Below, piece by piece: positions 9,134 through 18,824 of a DNA stretch of 64,000 nt. This DNA comes from Bradyrhizobium algeriense (lineage in GTDB: Bacteria > Pseudomonadota > Alphaproteobacteria > Rhizobiales > Xanthobacteraceae), in the NCBI RefSeq assembly GCF_036924595.1, contig NZ_JAZHRV010000001.1, forward strand, positions 5,580,001 through 5,644,000, given 5' to 3'. The stretch's first letter is position 1. Each line of letters opens with the position of its first letter. Made by a program: the position numbers and the translations under genes. The notes under the pieces are model-generated. The model made no database searches. It was given only the letters and a program-made list of their open reading frames with translations, and was not told the DNA's origin.

Positions 9134-10021
9134 ATGATGAAGATGGAAAAAGCCCCCGCCCCCCTGATCGTGCCGAATCCCGAGGATCCGCGGCTGACCG
9201 AGCGGGTCGCCGGCACCGACCAGACGGGTGCTGCGGTCGAAATCCGGGTGCCGGTGGAGCGGCCGCTGACGCTGTATCTGAACGCCCAGGAGATCGTCAC
9301 CATGATGACGATCGGCGACTATCCGGAATACCTCGCGCTCGGCTATCTCCTGAACCAGAACATGCTGAAATACGACGACGTCGTCACCGAGGTCGAATAT
9401 GACGACGACCTTCAGGTCGTGGTGGTGCGCACCGAGCACCACACCAACTTCGAGGCAAAACTGAAGAAGCGCACGCAGACGTCAGGCTGCGCGCAGGGCA
9501 CCGCGTTCGGCGACCTGCTGGAAGCGGTCGAAAGCGTGGCGCTGCCGAAGGCGGAATTGCGCACGTCCTGGCTCTACCAGATGACGCATGCAATCAACAC
9601 CATGCCCTCGCTCTATCTGGAAGCCGGTGCGATCCATGGCTGCGTGCTGTGCAAGGAAGGCACACCGGTGTGCTACACCGAGGACGTCGGCCGCCACAAT
9701 GCCGTCGACAAGATCGCAGGCTGGATCTATCGCCACGGCGTCGATCCCGCCGACAAGATCCTCTACACTACCGGCCGCCTCACCTCGGAGATGGTGATCA
9801 AGACGGTGCGGATGGGAATTCCCATTCTCGTCTCACGCTCGGGCTTCACGGCCTGGGGTGTCGAACTGGCGCGGCAGGTCGGACTGACACTCGTCGGGCG
9901 CACGCGGGGAAAACGCTTCATCGCGCTGTCCGGACAGGAGCGGATCGTGTTCGACCAGAACCTCGACTATGTCGCGGAAGAATCCGCACGGCACAAGCGC
10001 AAAGGCGAAAGCGATGACTGA
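9134..10021 (+). CDS. fdhD: Formate dehydrogenase accessory sulfurtransferase FdhD
   Basis: The 295-residue protein matches FdhD, which transfers sulfur from a cysteine desulfurase to the molybdenum cofactor of formate dehydrogenase. The conserved cysteine loop TSGCAQGT is present. Further family features are [12 protein letters not shown], the [15 protein letters not shown] segment and [12 protein letters not shown]. The start MMKMEKAP at 9134 has no strong ribosome-binding site, and the longer in-frame start at 9077 has no support. mobA overlaps its end by eight bases, so the two are translationally coupled. Confidence 0.93.
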   Translation: MMKMEKAPAPLIVPNPEDPRLTERVAGTDQTGAAVEIRVPVERPLTLYLNAQEIVTMMTIGDYPEYLALGYLLNQNMLKYDDVVTEVEYDDDLQVVVVRTEHHTNFEAKLKKRTQTSGCAQGTAFGDLLEAVESVALPKAELRTSWLYQMTHAINTMPSLYLEAGAIHGCVLCKEGTPVCYTEDVGRHNAVDKIAGWIYRHGVDPADKILYTTGRLTSEMVIKTVRMGIPILVSRSGFTAWGVELARQVGLTLVGRTRGKRFIALSGQERIVFDQNLDYVAEESARHKRKGESDD

Positions 10022-10649
10022 TGCGACGGGGACCGTCAAAATTCCCGGCGTGCTGCTCGCCGGGGGCCTTGCGCGACGGATGGGCGGCGGCGACAAGCCG
10101 ATGCGCACGATCGCCGGCCGCACCATTCTCGATCGCGTGATCGCGCGGCTCGCGCCGCAATGCGACGGCCTCATCCTCAACGCCAATGGCGACCCCGCGC
10201 GCTTTGCCGCGTTCGGGCTGCCGGTCATCCCCGACGGCGTCGCGGATTTTCCCGGCCCGCTCGCAGGTATCCTCGCGGCACTCGACTGGGCCGCAGCCAA
10301 CCGGCCAGACACAAAACTCGTTCTCAGCGCCGCCGCCGACAGTCCGTTCCTGCCGCGCGATCTGGTGTCGCGGCTATGCGGCGCGCTGGAAGCAGAGAAG
10401 GCCGAGCTGGCCGTTGCTGCCTCCGACGGACAATCGCATCCGGTGATCGGATTGTGGAGCGTCGGCTTGCGCGAAAAGCTTCGCCACGCACTTGTCGTCG
10501 AGGACATCAGAAAGATCGACCGCTGGACCGCGCGCTACAAGCTTGCCACCGTGACGTGGCCGATCACGCCGCTCGACCCGTTCTTCAATGCCAACACCAT
10601 GGACGACATCGCAGAGGCCGAGCGGCTGGCGGCGCTGGACGGCGGGTGA
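10014..10649 (+). CDS. mobA: Molybdenum cofactor guanylyltransferase MobA
   Basis: The 211-residue protein begins [28 protein letters not shown], carrying the nucleotide-binding LAGGxxxRMGGxDK signature of Mob[12 protein letters not shown] and the DSPFLP motif follow. The enzyme joins GMP to molybdopterin, making the bis-MGD cofactor of formate dehydrogenase. The start overlaps the fdhD stop codon (ATGACTGA), giving a two-gene fdhD-mobA operon that runs away from mobB. Confidence 0.92.
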   Translation: MTDATGTVKIPGVLLAGGLARRMGGGDKPMRTIAGRTILDRVIARLAPQCDGLILNANGDPARFAAFGLPVIPDGVADFPGPLAGILAALDWAAANRPDTKLVLSAAADSPFLPRDLVSRLCGALEAEKAELAVAASDGQSHPVIGLWSVGLREKLRHALVVEDIRKIDRWTARYKLATVTWPITPLDPFFNANTMDDIAEAERLAALDGG

Positions 10650-10733
10650 TCCGCGGTGAATGCGGCTGTTGACAGCGTTACGTCGGATAGAAATGCTACC
10701 AAGAATAGAGTAACGTTTCAGACAGAGCTAGAT

Positions 10734-11795
10734 ATGCAGCTTGTTGATTTTACCGTCGCTGGCATTTTTGGATTTTCTGGCATCACTATTGGTCTAGGGG
10801 CAGCCGTTATGGCGCTAGTCCCAACAAACCACCGTGTCGCAAGAATTTTGTTCTGGCTTGGAGCAGTTTCGTTTGGGAGCATGGGCACCGTGTGGGGCAT
10901 CAACTCAGAGGATCAATCTCTCACGATCAGAATGACCGTTGCGTTCATTTGTGCTGGCATTGCCGCAGCCGGACTCGTCTGGGCTCTATCTGAGCTTCGG
11001 ACAAGGGAAAAGGTAGCTCAAGCTAACATTGAAGAAACCAAGCCAGCGGGCAAGACCAAGCCAACTTCTACTAACCAACGAGTAACGGGTAACGACAACG
11101 TGGTAACGGGCCCAGTCGCCGGTGGCCAAGTCGCGAGCATCATAAACAACTTTTACGGAGCGTCGAGCGGACCTCAACAAAATCGTTTCTCCGAGGACGC
11201 TGATACGCCCGTCACTTTTTCGATAGGTTGCATGAACTTCAGGCCGATAAAAGAGCTCCTGGAGTCGATCAATAGCGGAAACCCGACGCCCTTTCTGTCC
11301 GCTCAACGCGCAGGCGCGGAACCGATTCCACTAGTTTCGCTGTATATGAAAGACGGTGCGATATGGGCCGACATTAATCTTTTTGCCCCTTACCAGAAAT
11401 ATGTTGCTTTTTCTTTGAAGGGAATGACGTTCAAAAAACTTGCCCCTAACTGGGATGTAAACGCCAGCACGCGGGCTATCGAAGTAGTCGATGAAAACCG
11501 TGTTCCCATTTTTCAGCTTCTTCGAACATCAAATTCGCATCTGCGAATTGACGGCTTCTTCAGAGCTGACGATCGAATCCTGTTTCTCGGACGAGGCGGT
11601 CTGCTTTTAAATGTTCTCCGGGGGGAAGATGCGAAGCGATATGTGCCACCCTCCGATTTTCTCCCAAAACTGTTCAAATATCCGAGTCGCGAGCACCCCG
11701 GAGAGATGGTTTTTCCAGAACCACCGAGGCCAAGTTGTCCGCCTGAGAGTCAGGGTATTTCTGCAATAAGCAAAGGGCTTACATTGCCGCTTTAG
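10734..11795 (+). CDS. Uncharacterised low-GC membrane protein
   Basis: No family is recognised. From the ATG at 10734 the 353-residue product has three likely membrane helices (about residues 5-30, 40-60 and 70-92). A charged, Thr/Lys-rich linker with GNDNVV and INNFYG follows, then a soluble domain of about 190 residues. A GTG start at 10656 would add 26 residues. Base composition is clearly AT-richer than the neighbouring mob and moe genes, with codons such as aaa, att and tct frequent, which suggests acquisition by transfer. Asn/Gly linkers of the INNFYG kind occur in membrane-anchored bacterial proteins of unknown role. A TTT-run-free end gives no terminator. Confidence 0.7.
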   Translation: MQLVDFTVAGIFGFSGITIGLGAAVMALVPTNHRVARILFWLGAVSFGSMGTVWGINSEDQSLTIRMTVAFICAGIAAAGLVWALSELRTREKVAQANIEETKPAGKTKPTSTNQRVTGNDNVVTGPVAGGQVASIINNFYGASSGPQQNRFSEDADTPVTFSIGCMNFRPIKELLESINSGNPTPFLSAQRAGAEPIPLVSLYMKDGAIWADINLFAPYQKYVAFSLKGMTFKKLAPNWDVNASTRAIEVVDENRVPIFQLLRTSNSHLRIDGFFRADDRILFLGRGGLLLNVLRGEDAKRYVPPSDFLPKLFKYPSREHPGEMVFPEPPRPSCPPESQGISAISKGLTLPL

Positions 11796-11881
11796 CTTGG
11801 GAATAAAGCACTCCATATTTGAGCGCGCGCCACATCCTCTTAGAGATGAGAATCTGCCTGCGAAGCCGCGGTGCGGAGTGG

Positions 11882-13012
11882 CTACGCGACCAGCGGCACG
11901 GTCCAGGCGTCGTAGCCATAGACCCAGTCGGTATCGGTCTTTCCGCTGAGCCAGATATTGGCGCGCGAAGTCTCCTGGATGCGCGCCGTCCGCGCCTTGC
12001 GCGTCGCCTCGAAGCGGCGAAACGCATTTGCAATTCCATCCGGCTCAACGCCGTCGAGACAGCGCGACAGCACCGCGGCGTCCTCGATCGCCATCGCCGC
12101 ACCCTGCGCCATGTAGGGCGTCATCGGATGGCAGGCATCGCCAAGCAGCGTCACGTTTCGATCCGTCCAGCGCTCCAGCGAGTTACGATCGACAATCGCC
12201 CATTTGTGTACGTCGGGGCACGCGGCCAGCACCTGCTCGACCTGGCGGTCGAAGCCAGCAAACGCCTTGCGCAATTCCCTGACGTCGCCCTTCGCCGACC
12301 ACGACTCGATCCGGAAATCCGGCTCCGGCTGGCTGGTAACGAGGTAGATCTCGCTGCGGTCCGGCTTGACGTAATAGATGACGATGTGGCGGTCCTCACC
12401 CCACCATTTGGTGCAATCGTCGATCTTTTTGCCGCCGAGCAGCGCGGCGGGATAGGTGGTGCGGTAGGCGATCCGCCCGGTGAAATTCACCGGCGAGATG
12501 CCGAACAAAATATCTCGCACGACCGAGTGAACGCCGTCGGCGCCGATCACTGCGTCGGCAACTGCGGTCGCGCCGTTGGCAAAGGCGAGCCGGACACCCT
12601 CGCCGCTTTCCTCCAGCCCGACCAGTTTGTGATTGAGCTTGACGCATTGATCTGGAACGGCGCTGGCGAGCGCCGCATGAAGATCGCCGCGATGCGCCAG
12701 CAGATAGGGCGCACCAAACTTCTGTTCGGCGCTCTCGCCGAAGATCATATCGAATTTGACTTCGCCGGTGCGCCAATCGCGGTTGTTCCAGGAGCGCGGA
12801 TAGAACGACTGGCCGCGCAGTCGTGCCTCCAGCCCCAACCCGCGCAGCACCTTCATGGCATTGCAGCCGATCTGGATGCCGGCGCCCAGCCGCGCGAATT
12901 GCGTCGCCTGTTCGTAAACGGTGATTTCGATGCCGACCCGCCGCAGCGCAGCCGCGGTCGCGAGACCACCCATGCCGGCGCCGATGATCGCAATCGATAG
13001 CGGTCTTGCCAT
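11882..13012 (-). CDS. FAD-dependent aromatic-ring monooxygenase, NicC/salicylate hydroxylase-like
   Basis: The 376-residue protein has the flavin hydroxylase pattern: GxGxxG FAD motif in IIGAGMGGLATAAAL (residues 8-22), the ADGVHSVVR loop, and LLGDACHPMTPYMAQGA binding FAD ribityl. The segments TKWWGEDRHIVIYYV and DTDWVYGYDAW resemble 6-hydroxynicotinate 3-monooxygenase (NicC) of nicotinate degradation more than classical salicylate hydroxylase. No other nicotinate genes are nearby, so the substrate is unproven. It stands alone, convergent with the low-GC gene and in the same direction as the MoeA paralogues. Confidence 0.82.
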   Translation of the reverse strand: MARPLSIAIIGAGMGGLATAAALRRVGIEITVYEQATQFARLGAGIQIGCNAMKVLRGLGLEARLRGQSFYPRSWNNRDWRTGEVKFDMIFGESAEQKFGAPYLLAHRGDLHAALASAVPDQCVKLNHKLVGLEESGEGVRLAFANGATAVADAVIGADGVHSVVRDILFGISPVNFTGRIAYRTTYPAALLGGKKIDDCTKWWGEDRHIVIYYVKPDRSEIYLVTSQPEPDFRIESWSAKGDVRELRKAFAGFDRQVEQVLAACPDVHKWAIVDRNSLERWTDRNVTLLGDACHPMTPYMAQGAAMAIEDAAVLSRCLDGVEPDGIANAFRRFEATRKARTARIQETSRANIWLSGKTDTDWVYGYDAWTVPLVA

Positions 13013-13064
13013 TCCCAGTCCCTGCCCGAGCCGTTTCTATTGACGGCTTCTTACATGTCGCGCG

Positions 13065-15026
13065 TCAGGCCGGCCGAAAACCCGCCTGCTCCAGCGCCGC
13101 GCGCCCCTCGTCCGATGTCAGTGCGTCGAGAAAAGCCTGCACCGCCGGCCGTTGCTTGCGCGCCTTCACCAGCGCAAAATCATAATGCTCTTCGGCAAAG
13201 GGAATGAAACCCAGGTTTGACGCATGCGCGACCGGCGCAATGGTCATGCCCCAGTCGGCGCGATGCTGCGCGACCGCGGCCGCCACCGCATTGTGCGAGC
13301 GCGGCTGATTCCAGTAACCGTCCGGGCGCGCGCCGCCGAGCAACCGGTCGATCAGGATGCGCGTGCCCGCGCCCTGGTTGCGATTGACCATGATGCAGGC
13401 GGGATCGGCGAGTGCGGCGCGAACTGCGTCTTCGGCCGACAGCCCTTCGAAGCGCCGGTCGACCTTGCGGAATACGATGCCCTGCATGCGTCGCCATCCC
13501 GGCACCAGTTCGAGCCCGTCGCTGAGATAGGGCGTGTTGTAGGTCTCGGTCTTCTCGTCGAACAAATGGATCGGCGCAAAATCGCATTCGCCGCGCTTGG
13601 CGGCGGAGAGCCCCCCGAGACTGCCGACGGCGATCGAGCGCACGACAAGTCCCGCATGCGCCAGCGGCGCGGTGACGAGATCGAGCCCGGTGCAATGGCT
13701 GCCGACGATGACCAAATCTGGCACCCGCACATGCGGCGTGAACAGCGTCACCTCGGCCTCGACGCCCGCGGGCATCTGGTCGGCCAGCGCATCGATGCGC
13801 AGAAAGCCGTCGGCCTGCGCGAATGATGTGATGGCGCCGGAGCCTTTGCCTGTCGGGTACGCGATCAACCCGTCCGCCCCTTCGACCAGCGACACCATGA
13901 CGAATTCGGTGCGGCCGAGTTCGGAGGCGATCCGCACCGGCACGCGTGCGGCCACCTTGGCGTCCGAACGCGGCGGCAGGCCGGCCATCCGCCGCAGCAC
14001 CGGCACGATCATGTCGTGGAAGGTGAACATGGCCGAGGTCGGAAATCCCGGCAGGATGATCACGGGCTTGCCGTCGCATACCGCAAGGCACAGCGGCTTG
14101 CCGGGCTTCAGCGCAACGCCATGCGCGATGATGCCGGGCTTGCCGAGCCGGCCGATGATGCGGTGGGACACGTCGCCCTCGCCCTTCGACGTGCCGCCCG
14201 ACAGCACCAGCATGTCGCTGGTCTCGAGCGCCCGGCGCATGGCAGATTCGAGTGCTTCCTCGTCGTCGGGAATCGCGCCCAGAAACACCGCCTCGCCGCC
14301 GTTCTCGGAGATCGCCGCGGTGACGATGGCGCCGTTGGTGTCGTAGATCGCGGCCGGGCGCAACGGCGGGCCGGGCTGCATGAGTTCGTCGCCGGTGGAG
14401 ATGACGGCGACGCGCGGAGGCCGCGCGACGGTGACGTCCGCGATGCCGCAGGCGGCCAGCATGCCGATCTCGCGCGAGCCGACGATGGTGCCGGCACGCA
14501 GCAGCGCCTCGCCACGGGCGATATCGGAACCGGCATGGGACACGAATTGCCCCGGGGAAGCGGCGCGGCGGATTTCGATCGCGCGAGGTCCGGATGGCTG
14601 CGTATGCTCCACCATCACGACGGCGTCTGCCCCGCGCGGCACCGGACCGCCGGTCGCGATCGGCGTGGCCGTCCCCGACAATACCGGCCGCGTCGGCGCG
14701 GTACCGCAGGCGATCACCTCGTCGTTCAGCATCACGCGCACCGGTAAAGCCTCACCGGCGGAAGCAAGATCGGCCGAACGCACCGCAAAACCATCGACAT
14801 TGGAGCGGTCGAACGGCGGCACGTCGATCGGCGCCACGACATCCTCGGCAAGCGCACAGCCGAGCGCGTCGGCGAGCGGGCGCTTCTCTGCCGGCACCGC
14901 ACGCGGGAACAAGGCGGCCTCGAAACGCGCCAGCGCATCCTCGCGCGACAGGATCGTCAGGAACTGGTCCTGCTCGCTATTGTCGCGGTCTCTTGGCGAA
15001 GGCGTATTGGTCATTCCCGAACTCAT
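13065..15026 (-). CDS. MoeA-like domain fused to a periplasmic-binding-protein-like domain
   Basis: The 653-residue protein begins at an ATG at 15026 with GGGAG six bases upstream. Residues about 20-430 are MoeA-like (PPFDRSNVDGFA, LSGGTSKGEGDVSH, LPGFPTSAMFTF). Residues about 430-650 match the LysR-substrate/PBP-type domain found on some molybdopterin biosynthesis proteins (VGSHCTGLDLV, MVNRNQGAGTRILID, DWGMTIAPVA). Such domains may sense molybdate or a related ligand; that role is inferred. No helix-turn-helix or signal peptide is seen, so it is cytoplasmic. It is two bases from the upstream MoeA paralogue and cotranscribed with it. Confidence 0.85.
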   Translation of the reverse strand: MSSGMTNTPSPRDRDNSEQDQFLTILSREDALARFEAALFPRAVPAEKRPLADALGCALAEDVVAPIDVPPFDRSNVDGFAVRSADLASAGEALPVRVMLNDEVIACGTAPTRPVLSGTATPIATGGPVPRGADAVVMVEHTQPSGPRAIEIRRAASPGQFVSHAGSDIARGEALLRAGTIVGSREIGMLAACGIADVTVARPPRVAVISTGDELMQPGPPLRPAAIYDTNGAIVTAAISENGGEAVFLGAIPDDEEALESAMRRALETSDMLVLSGGTSKGEGDVSHRIIGRLGKPGIIAHGVALKPGKPLCLAVCDGKPVIILPGFPTSAMFTFHDMIVPVLRRMAGLPPRSDAKVAARVPVRIASELGRTEFVMVSLVEGADGLIAYPTGKGSGAITSFAQADGFLRIDALADQMPAGVEAEVTLFTPHVRVPDLVIVGSHCTGLDLVTAPLAHAGLVVRSIAVGSLGGLSAAKRGECDFAPIHLFDEKTETYNTPYLSDGLELVPGWRRMQGIVFRKVDRRFEGLSAEDAVRAALADPACIMVNRNQGAGTRILIDRLLGGARPDGYWNQPRSHNAVAAAVAQHRADWGMTIAPVAHASNLGFIPFAEEHYDFALVKARKQRPAVQAFLDALTSDEGRAALEQAGFRPA

Positions 15027-15027
15027 A

Positions 15028-16140
15028 TCACTCCCGCAACATATAGGCATCGACCGGGCTGCCTGCCGCAAAGCCTTCCGAGCCGCCTGATAGCACGAGC
15101 CAGGCTTCGGCACGCGCGATCGCGTCGAGCGACAATTCGCCCACCGCCAGCGTGGCCCACATATTCTGCTTCCGCTCCAGCAACACGATCTCGGCGATGC
15201 CGACGCTGGATGCAATCTTGCGCGACAGCGGCAAATTGACTGTTTTGCGCTGGCGCCGGCCCGCGAGGCGATCGAGCACGGGAAGCGCCAGCGTCCACCA
15301 TGCCGCGAGGGCCTGATCCGGTGCGCCCGGCAGCACCACGACGGGCGTCTTGCCGAGGCGCCCGACGGCCGAGGTGCGGCCGGGTTGCAGGGCAATGCCA
15401 TGGCTAAGAATTTTGCCACGCGCGGCCAATGCGGTCACCGCCGCATCGGTGCGGCCGACGCCGGAGCCGCCGACGATCAGGAGCAGATCGCACGCGCCGT
15501 CATCGAGTACTGCCGCAATCGATCCGGCATCGCGGCCCGCAGCGGTGAAGGAGACGGTTTCGGCACCTGTCGCTTGCGCGCTCTCTGCGATCAGATTCGC
15601 CGCCACGCCGCCACCGGGGACATTGACGATGCGCAGGCGCGGACGGCGGACGTTCAATCGCTCTATTCCGGCAGCGCGTGCCAGCAGGAGATCGCGCGGC
15701 AGCACGCGCCGCCCGGCCTCCACGACGAGACTGCCGGCCGCAACATCGCCGCCGGCCCGGCGCACGCCCTGCCCCGGAATCGCCTCCGCCAGCACCTGCG
15801 GCATCGGCCCGGACAAATCGACGGAATCGGAATCGAGCACGCAGTCGCAGGCCTCCGGGATGGCCTCGCCGGCCTCGACCCAAACCGGCGGCGCCGATAA
15901 CGGCAACGGCGAATAGGAGGATGCGCCGACGAGATCGCGCGCGCGGAAGGTGTAACCGTCGACGGCGGCGATGTCGCGTGACGGACGGGCCTCGAGCGGC
16001 GGCATTTCGGCGGCAATGCAGCGCAGTGCTTCCTTGAGCGATAATTCCACCGGCGCGACCGGTTCCACGCCCTGCAGCAGCGCGTCGAGCGCCGTATCGA
16101 GCGGCGTAAGTGAGTTCGGCAGGCGCTGGGGCGAGGTCAT
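15028..16140 (-). CDS. MoeA-family molybdopterin-binding protein (second paralogue)
   Basis: The 370-residue protein starts MTSPQRLPNSL at 16140. It has the MoeA N-terminal pattern (AVDGYTFRARDLVG), a middle segment ending GGDVAAGS, and the molybdopterin-binding fold motif VGGSGVGRTDAAV with LPGAPDQAL. It is shorter and more divergent than the moeA at 7153, so it may be a specialised molybdenum-insertion factor paired with the downstream fusion protein. The upstream 183 bases, up to the divergent binding-protein gene, should hold both promoters. I see no clear sigma-70 or sigma-54 boxes there. Confidence 0.8.
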   Translation of the reverse strand: MTSPQRLPNSLTPLDTALDALLQGVEPVAPVELSLKEALRCIAAEMPPLEARPSRDIAAVDGYTFRARDLVGASSYSPLPLSAPPVWVEAGEAIPEACDCVLDSDSVDLSGPMPQVLAEAIPGQGVRRAGGDVAAGSLVVEAGRRVLPRDLLLARAAGIERLNVRRPRLRIVNVPGGGVAANLIAESAQATGAETVSFTAAGRDAGSIAAVLDDGACDLLLIVGGSGVGRTDAAVTALAARGKILSHGIALQPGRTSAVGRLGKTPVVVLPGAPDQALAAWWTLALPVLDRLAGRRQRKTVNLPLSRKIASSVGIAEIVLLERKQNMWATLAVGELSLDAIARAEAWLVLSGGSEGFAAGSPVDAYMLRE

Positions 16141-16324
16141 GGTCCGGCTATGCCCTGAATCGGGCCGGAAATAAACAGAACCGGGGGCAGTCCTATCGTC
16201 GGGACCCCTCCACGGAACCACGTTGACGCCGCCCGAAAATAGTTGCAAATGAGACCAATTGGCGGATCAAACCGCCTGCCAAAACCAGCGGCCAATGCGC
16301 CGATTCCAGGGAGGAGAAGACAGG

Positions 16325-17536
16325 ATGTTCGCCAGGAACCTATCCAGGCTGGGAATACTTGCGGCCGCGGTGCTGGCGTCGACCGCCGCGCTCGCGCAAG
16401 TTTCAGACGATGTGGTCAAGATCGGCGTCCTCACCGACATGAACGGGCCGGCGGCGACGCCGACCGGCCAGGGCTCGGTCACATCAGCGCAAATGGCGAT
16501 CGACGATTTCGGCGGCAAGGTGCTGGGCAAGCCGATCAGCGTCATCGTCGGCGACCACCAGCTCAAGCCGGATATCGGCGGCGCGATTGCGCGGCGCTGG
16601 TATGACGTCGATCAGGTCGACCTGATCGTCGATGTTCCGGTCTCCGCGGTCGGCCTTGCGGTGCAGAACATTGCCAATGACAAGAAGAAGCTGTTCATCA
16701 CGCATTCGACCCTGGCCGCGGATTTCCACGGCAAATTCTGTACGCCCTACGCGATGCAGTGGGTGATCGACACCCGTTCGCTCGCCGCAGGCACCGCGCA
16801 GGCGGTGGTGAAGCGCGGCGGCGATAGCTGGTTCTTCATCACCGACGACTATGCGTTCGGCCACTCGCTGGAACGCGACGCTTCCAGCGTCGTCACCGCC
16901 AATGGCGGCAAGGTGCTGGGTTCCGTGCGCCCGCCACTCGCAACGCCCGACCTGTCGTCCTTCGTGCTGCAGGCGCAGGCCTCAAAAGCCAAGATCATCG
17001 GCATCGCCGCCGGTCCGCCGAACAACATGAACGAAATCAAGACCGCCGCCGAGTTCGGTGTATTGAAGGGCGGCCAGCAGATGGCGGCATTGCTCGCGCT
17101 GATCACCGACATCCATTCGCTGGGATTGCCGGCAGCCCAGGGCCTGTTGCTGACGACCTCGTTCTACTGGGACATGGACGACAAGACGCGTGAATGGTCA
17201 AAACGCTATTTCGCCAAGATGAACCGGATGCCGACGATGTGGCAGGCCGGCGTCTATTCCTCGGTTATGCACTATCTCAACGCCATCAAGGAGGCCGGCA
17301 CCGACGAGCCGCTGAAAGTGGCGGCGAAGATGCGCGAAAAGCCGGTCGAGGATTTCTTCTCCCGCAACGGCAAACTGCGCGAGGACAATCTGATGGTGCA
17401 TGACCTGTGGCTGGTGCAGGTCAAGAAGCCGGAGGAATCGAAATATCCGTGGGACTACTATCAGATCCTCACCAAGATTCCCGGCGATGAAGCGTTCGGT
17501 CCGCCCGATCCGGCGTGCGCGATGGCGAAGAAGTAA
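16325..17536 (+). CDS. ABC-type branched-chain amino-acid/urea-like substrate-binding protein
   Basis: The 403-residue protein has a signal peptide (residues 1-24, cleavage after ALAQ) and the type I periplasmic-binding fold: VKIGVLTDMNGPAATPTG, then VDLIVDVPVSAVGLAVQ, and FFITDDYAFGHSLE. These mark the Leu/Ile/Val-binding family that feeds Liv-type transporters. A strong GGAGGAG ribosome-binding site precedes the ATG at 16325. No permease or ATPase gene is adjacent, so the ligand and partner are unknown. Members of this family next to other oxidoreductase genes often bind aromatic acids. Confidence 0.85.
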   Translation: MFARNLSRLGILAAAVLASTAALAQVSDDVVKIGVLTDMNGPAATPTGQGSVTSAQMAIDDFGGKVLGKPISVIVGDHQLKPDIGGAIARRWYDVDQVDLIVDVPVSAVGLAVQNIANDKKKLFITHSTLAADFHGKFCTPYAMQWVIDTRSLAAGTAQAVVKRGGDSWFFITDDYAFGHSLERDASSVVTANGGKVLGSVRPPLATPDLSSFVLQAQASKAKIIGIAAGPPNNMNEIKTAAEFGVLKGGQQMAALLALITDIHSLGLPAAQGLLLTTSFYWDMDDKTREWSKRYFAKMNRMPTMWQAGVYSSVMHYLNAIKEAGTDEPLKVAAKMREKPVEDFFSRNGKLREDNLMVHDLWLVQVKKPEESKYPWDYYQILTKIPGDEAFGPPDPACAMAKK

Positions 17537-17540
17537 TCGA

Positions 17541-17608
17541 GCGAATGGCGAGTAGTGAGTGGCGAATGGTCGGCAGCGAGTTCTTCCATTCGCTACTCGC
17601 CATTCGCT
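17541..17608. terminator. Inverted repeat between convergent genes
   Basis: Arms 17541-17555 (GCGAATGGCGAGTAG) and 17594-17608 are a perfect 15-base inverted repeat, with a further internal copy GGCGAATGG. The repeat sits between two convergent stop codons, where a bidirectional terminator is expected. The 38-base loop is long and there is no T run, so it may instead be a small repeat element. Confidence 0.5.
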
Positions 17609-17615
17609 ATTCGCC

Positions 17616-18581
17616 CTATTTCACCACGCCCACCTCGCGGAAATATTTCATCACGCCGGGGTGGATCAGCGCCGCATTCGGCGCGGCCGCGACCGTGTTC
17701 GCGGCCGTGGTCTCGCAGGCCTGCGGCAGCTTCTTGCAGAGCGCAGCCTCAGCCCTGTGCAGCGTGCGCGCCAGCCGGTAGGCGATGTCGTCAGGCAGGC
17801 TTTCGCGCGCGAGCACAAAACTCCATGAGCCGACGGAATCGATCGCAGTTGGCTGGTTCGGATAGCTGTCGGCCGGCACCGTCAGCGGTTTCAGGAACGT
17901 ATGCTTGGCGCGGATGCGCGCGATTTCGGAAGCGTCGGGCGCGATGAACCGTGCGCCGCCGGGCGCTTGCGCCATCGCGGCAAAGCCCGGCCAGCCGATG
18001 CCCGCGCCCCACAGCGCAGCGGCGCGACCGTCCTGCACCATGGCGGGGCCGTCGCCGGCGCGGTCGAGATAGATCGATTTGAAATCCTCGTCCTGCTTCA
18101 GCCCAATACCGTCGAGCATGTAGCGCGACAGGATCGGCAGGCCGGAGCCCTTGGCGCCGAAGGCAACCGGCTGGCCGACCAGATCCCTGATCGTCTTGTA
18201 GGGACTGTCCGCCCGCACCACGAACATGCCGGGGCTGGAATACATCGCGGTCAGGATTTTCAGCTTTGTTGCCGCCCGCCCGATGCCCATGAAGGCTTCG
18301 TAGGACGGCTCGCCGGCCACCAGCGCGATGTCGAGCTGGTCGGATTCCAGCATTGGAATATTCTCGTAGGAACCCTTGGTGTTGCGCGGCTCGATCGACA
18401 ACGTAGGATCGGCTGCATTCAGGATTTCCGCGAATGCATTGCCATAAACCGGGAAGCCGCCGCCCGGCGTCGCGGTCCCCAGGCTGATTGTGGTCTTGGT
18501 AATGGCCCTACCTCCCTCCTGCGCCGCAGCGGCGCCGGCGAACAGGAGCAGGCCGGCCCAGACGATCCCAGCGAGTTTCAT
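17616..18581 (-). CDS. TRAP-transporter TAXI-family solute-binding protein
   Basis: The 321-residue protein has a signal peptide (MKLAGIVWAGLLLFAGAAAAQE). The TAXI fold follows, with LGTATPGGGFPVYGNAFAEIL, the NTKGSYENIPML segment and LVGQPVAFGAKGSGLPIL. TAXI proteins bind small organic acids in the periplasm for DctM-type transporters. No TRAP membrane subunit is encoded nearby, so it is an orphan. The start at 18581 is chosen because it gives the full signal peptide; the longer frame reads into the tRNA region. Confidence 0.85.
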   Translation of the reverse strand: MKLAGIVWAGLLLFAGAAAAQEGGRAITKTTISLGTATPGGGFPVYGNAFAEILNAADPTLSIEPRNTKGSYENIPMLESDQLDIALVAGEPSYEAFMGIGRAATKLKILTAMYSSPGMFVVRADSPYKTIRDLVGQPVAFGAKGSGLPILSRYMLDGIGLKQDEDFKSIYLDRAGDGPAMVQDGRAAALWGAGIGWPGFAAMAQAPGGARFIAPDASEIARIRAKHTFLKPLTVPADSYPNQPTAIDSVGSWSFVLARESLPDDIAYRLARTLHRAEAALCKKLPQACETTAANTVAAAPNAALIHPGVMKYFREVGVVK

Positions 18582-18748
18582 TTCTAGCCTCAAGCGTTCG
18601 GTGACGAATGATGCAACGGAGGTTGTAGGCAAGCGCGGGGCCCGATGAAAGCCTGTTCTTGGCTGCCAACCCGGCATTGCCGTATCGCTGTCATGCCTGT
18701 AAACGATGGCGGCACCGTTGCCGGCCGCCCCCGCGGCCGTTCGCGGCG

Positions 18749-18824
18749 GGGCCTGTAGCTCAATGGTTAGAGCCGGCCGCTCATAACGGTCTGGTTGCAG
18801 GTTCGAGTCCTGCCGGGCCCACCA
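18749..18824 (+). tRNA. tRNA with CAT anticodon, probably tRNA-Ile2
   Basis: All arms fold. The acceptor GGGCCTG pairs with CGGGCCC, the D-stem is GCTC/GAGC, the anticodon stem is GGCCG/CGGTC around loop CTCATAA, the T-stem is GCAGG/CCTGC, and discriminator A plus encoded CCA follow. The anticodon is CAT. The body resembles the ileX-type tRNA whose C34 is modified to lysidine to read AUA; elongator tRNA-Met is the alternative. Three 3' fragments of this gene recur downstream, so it is an integration hotspot. Confidence 0.93.
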
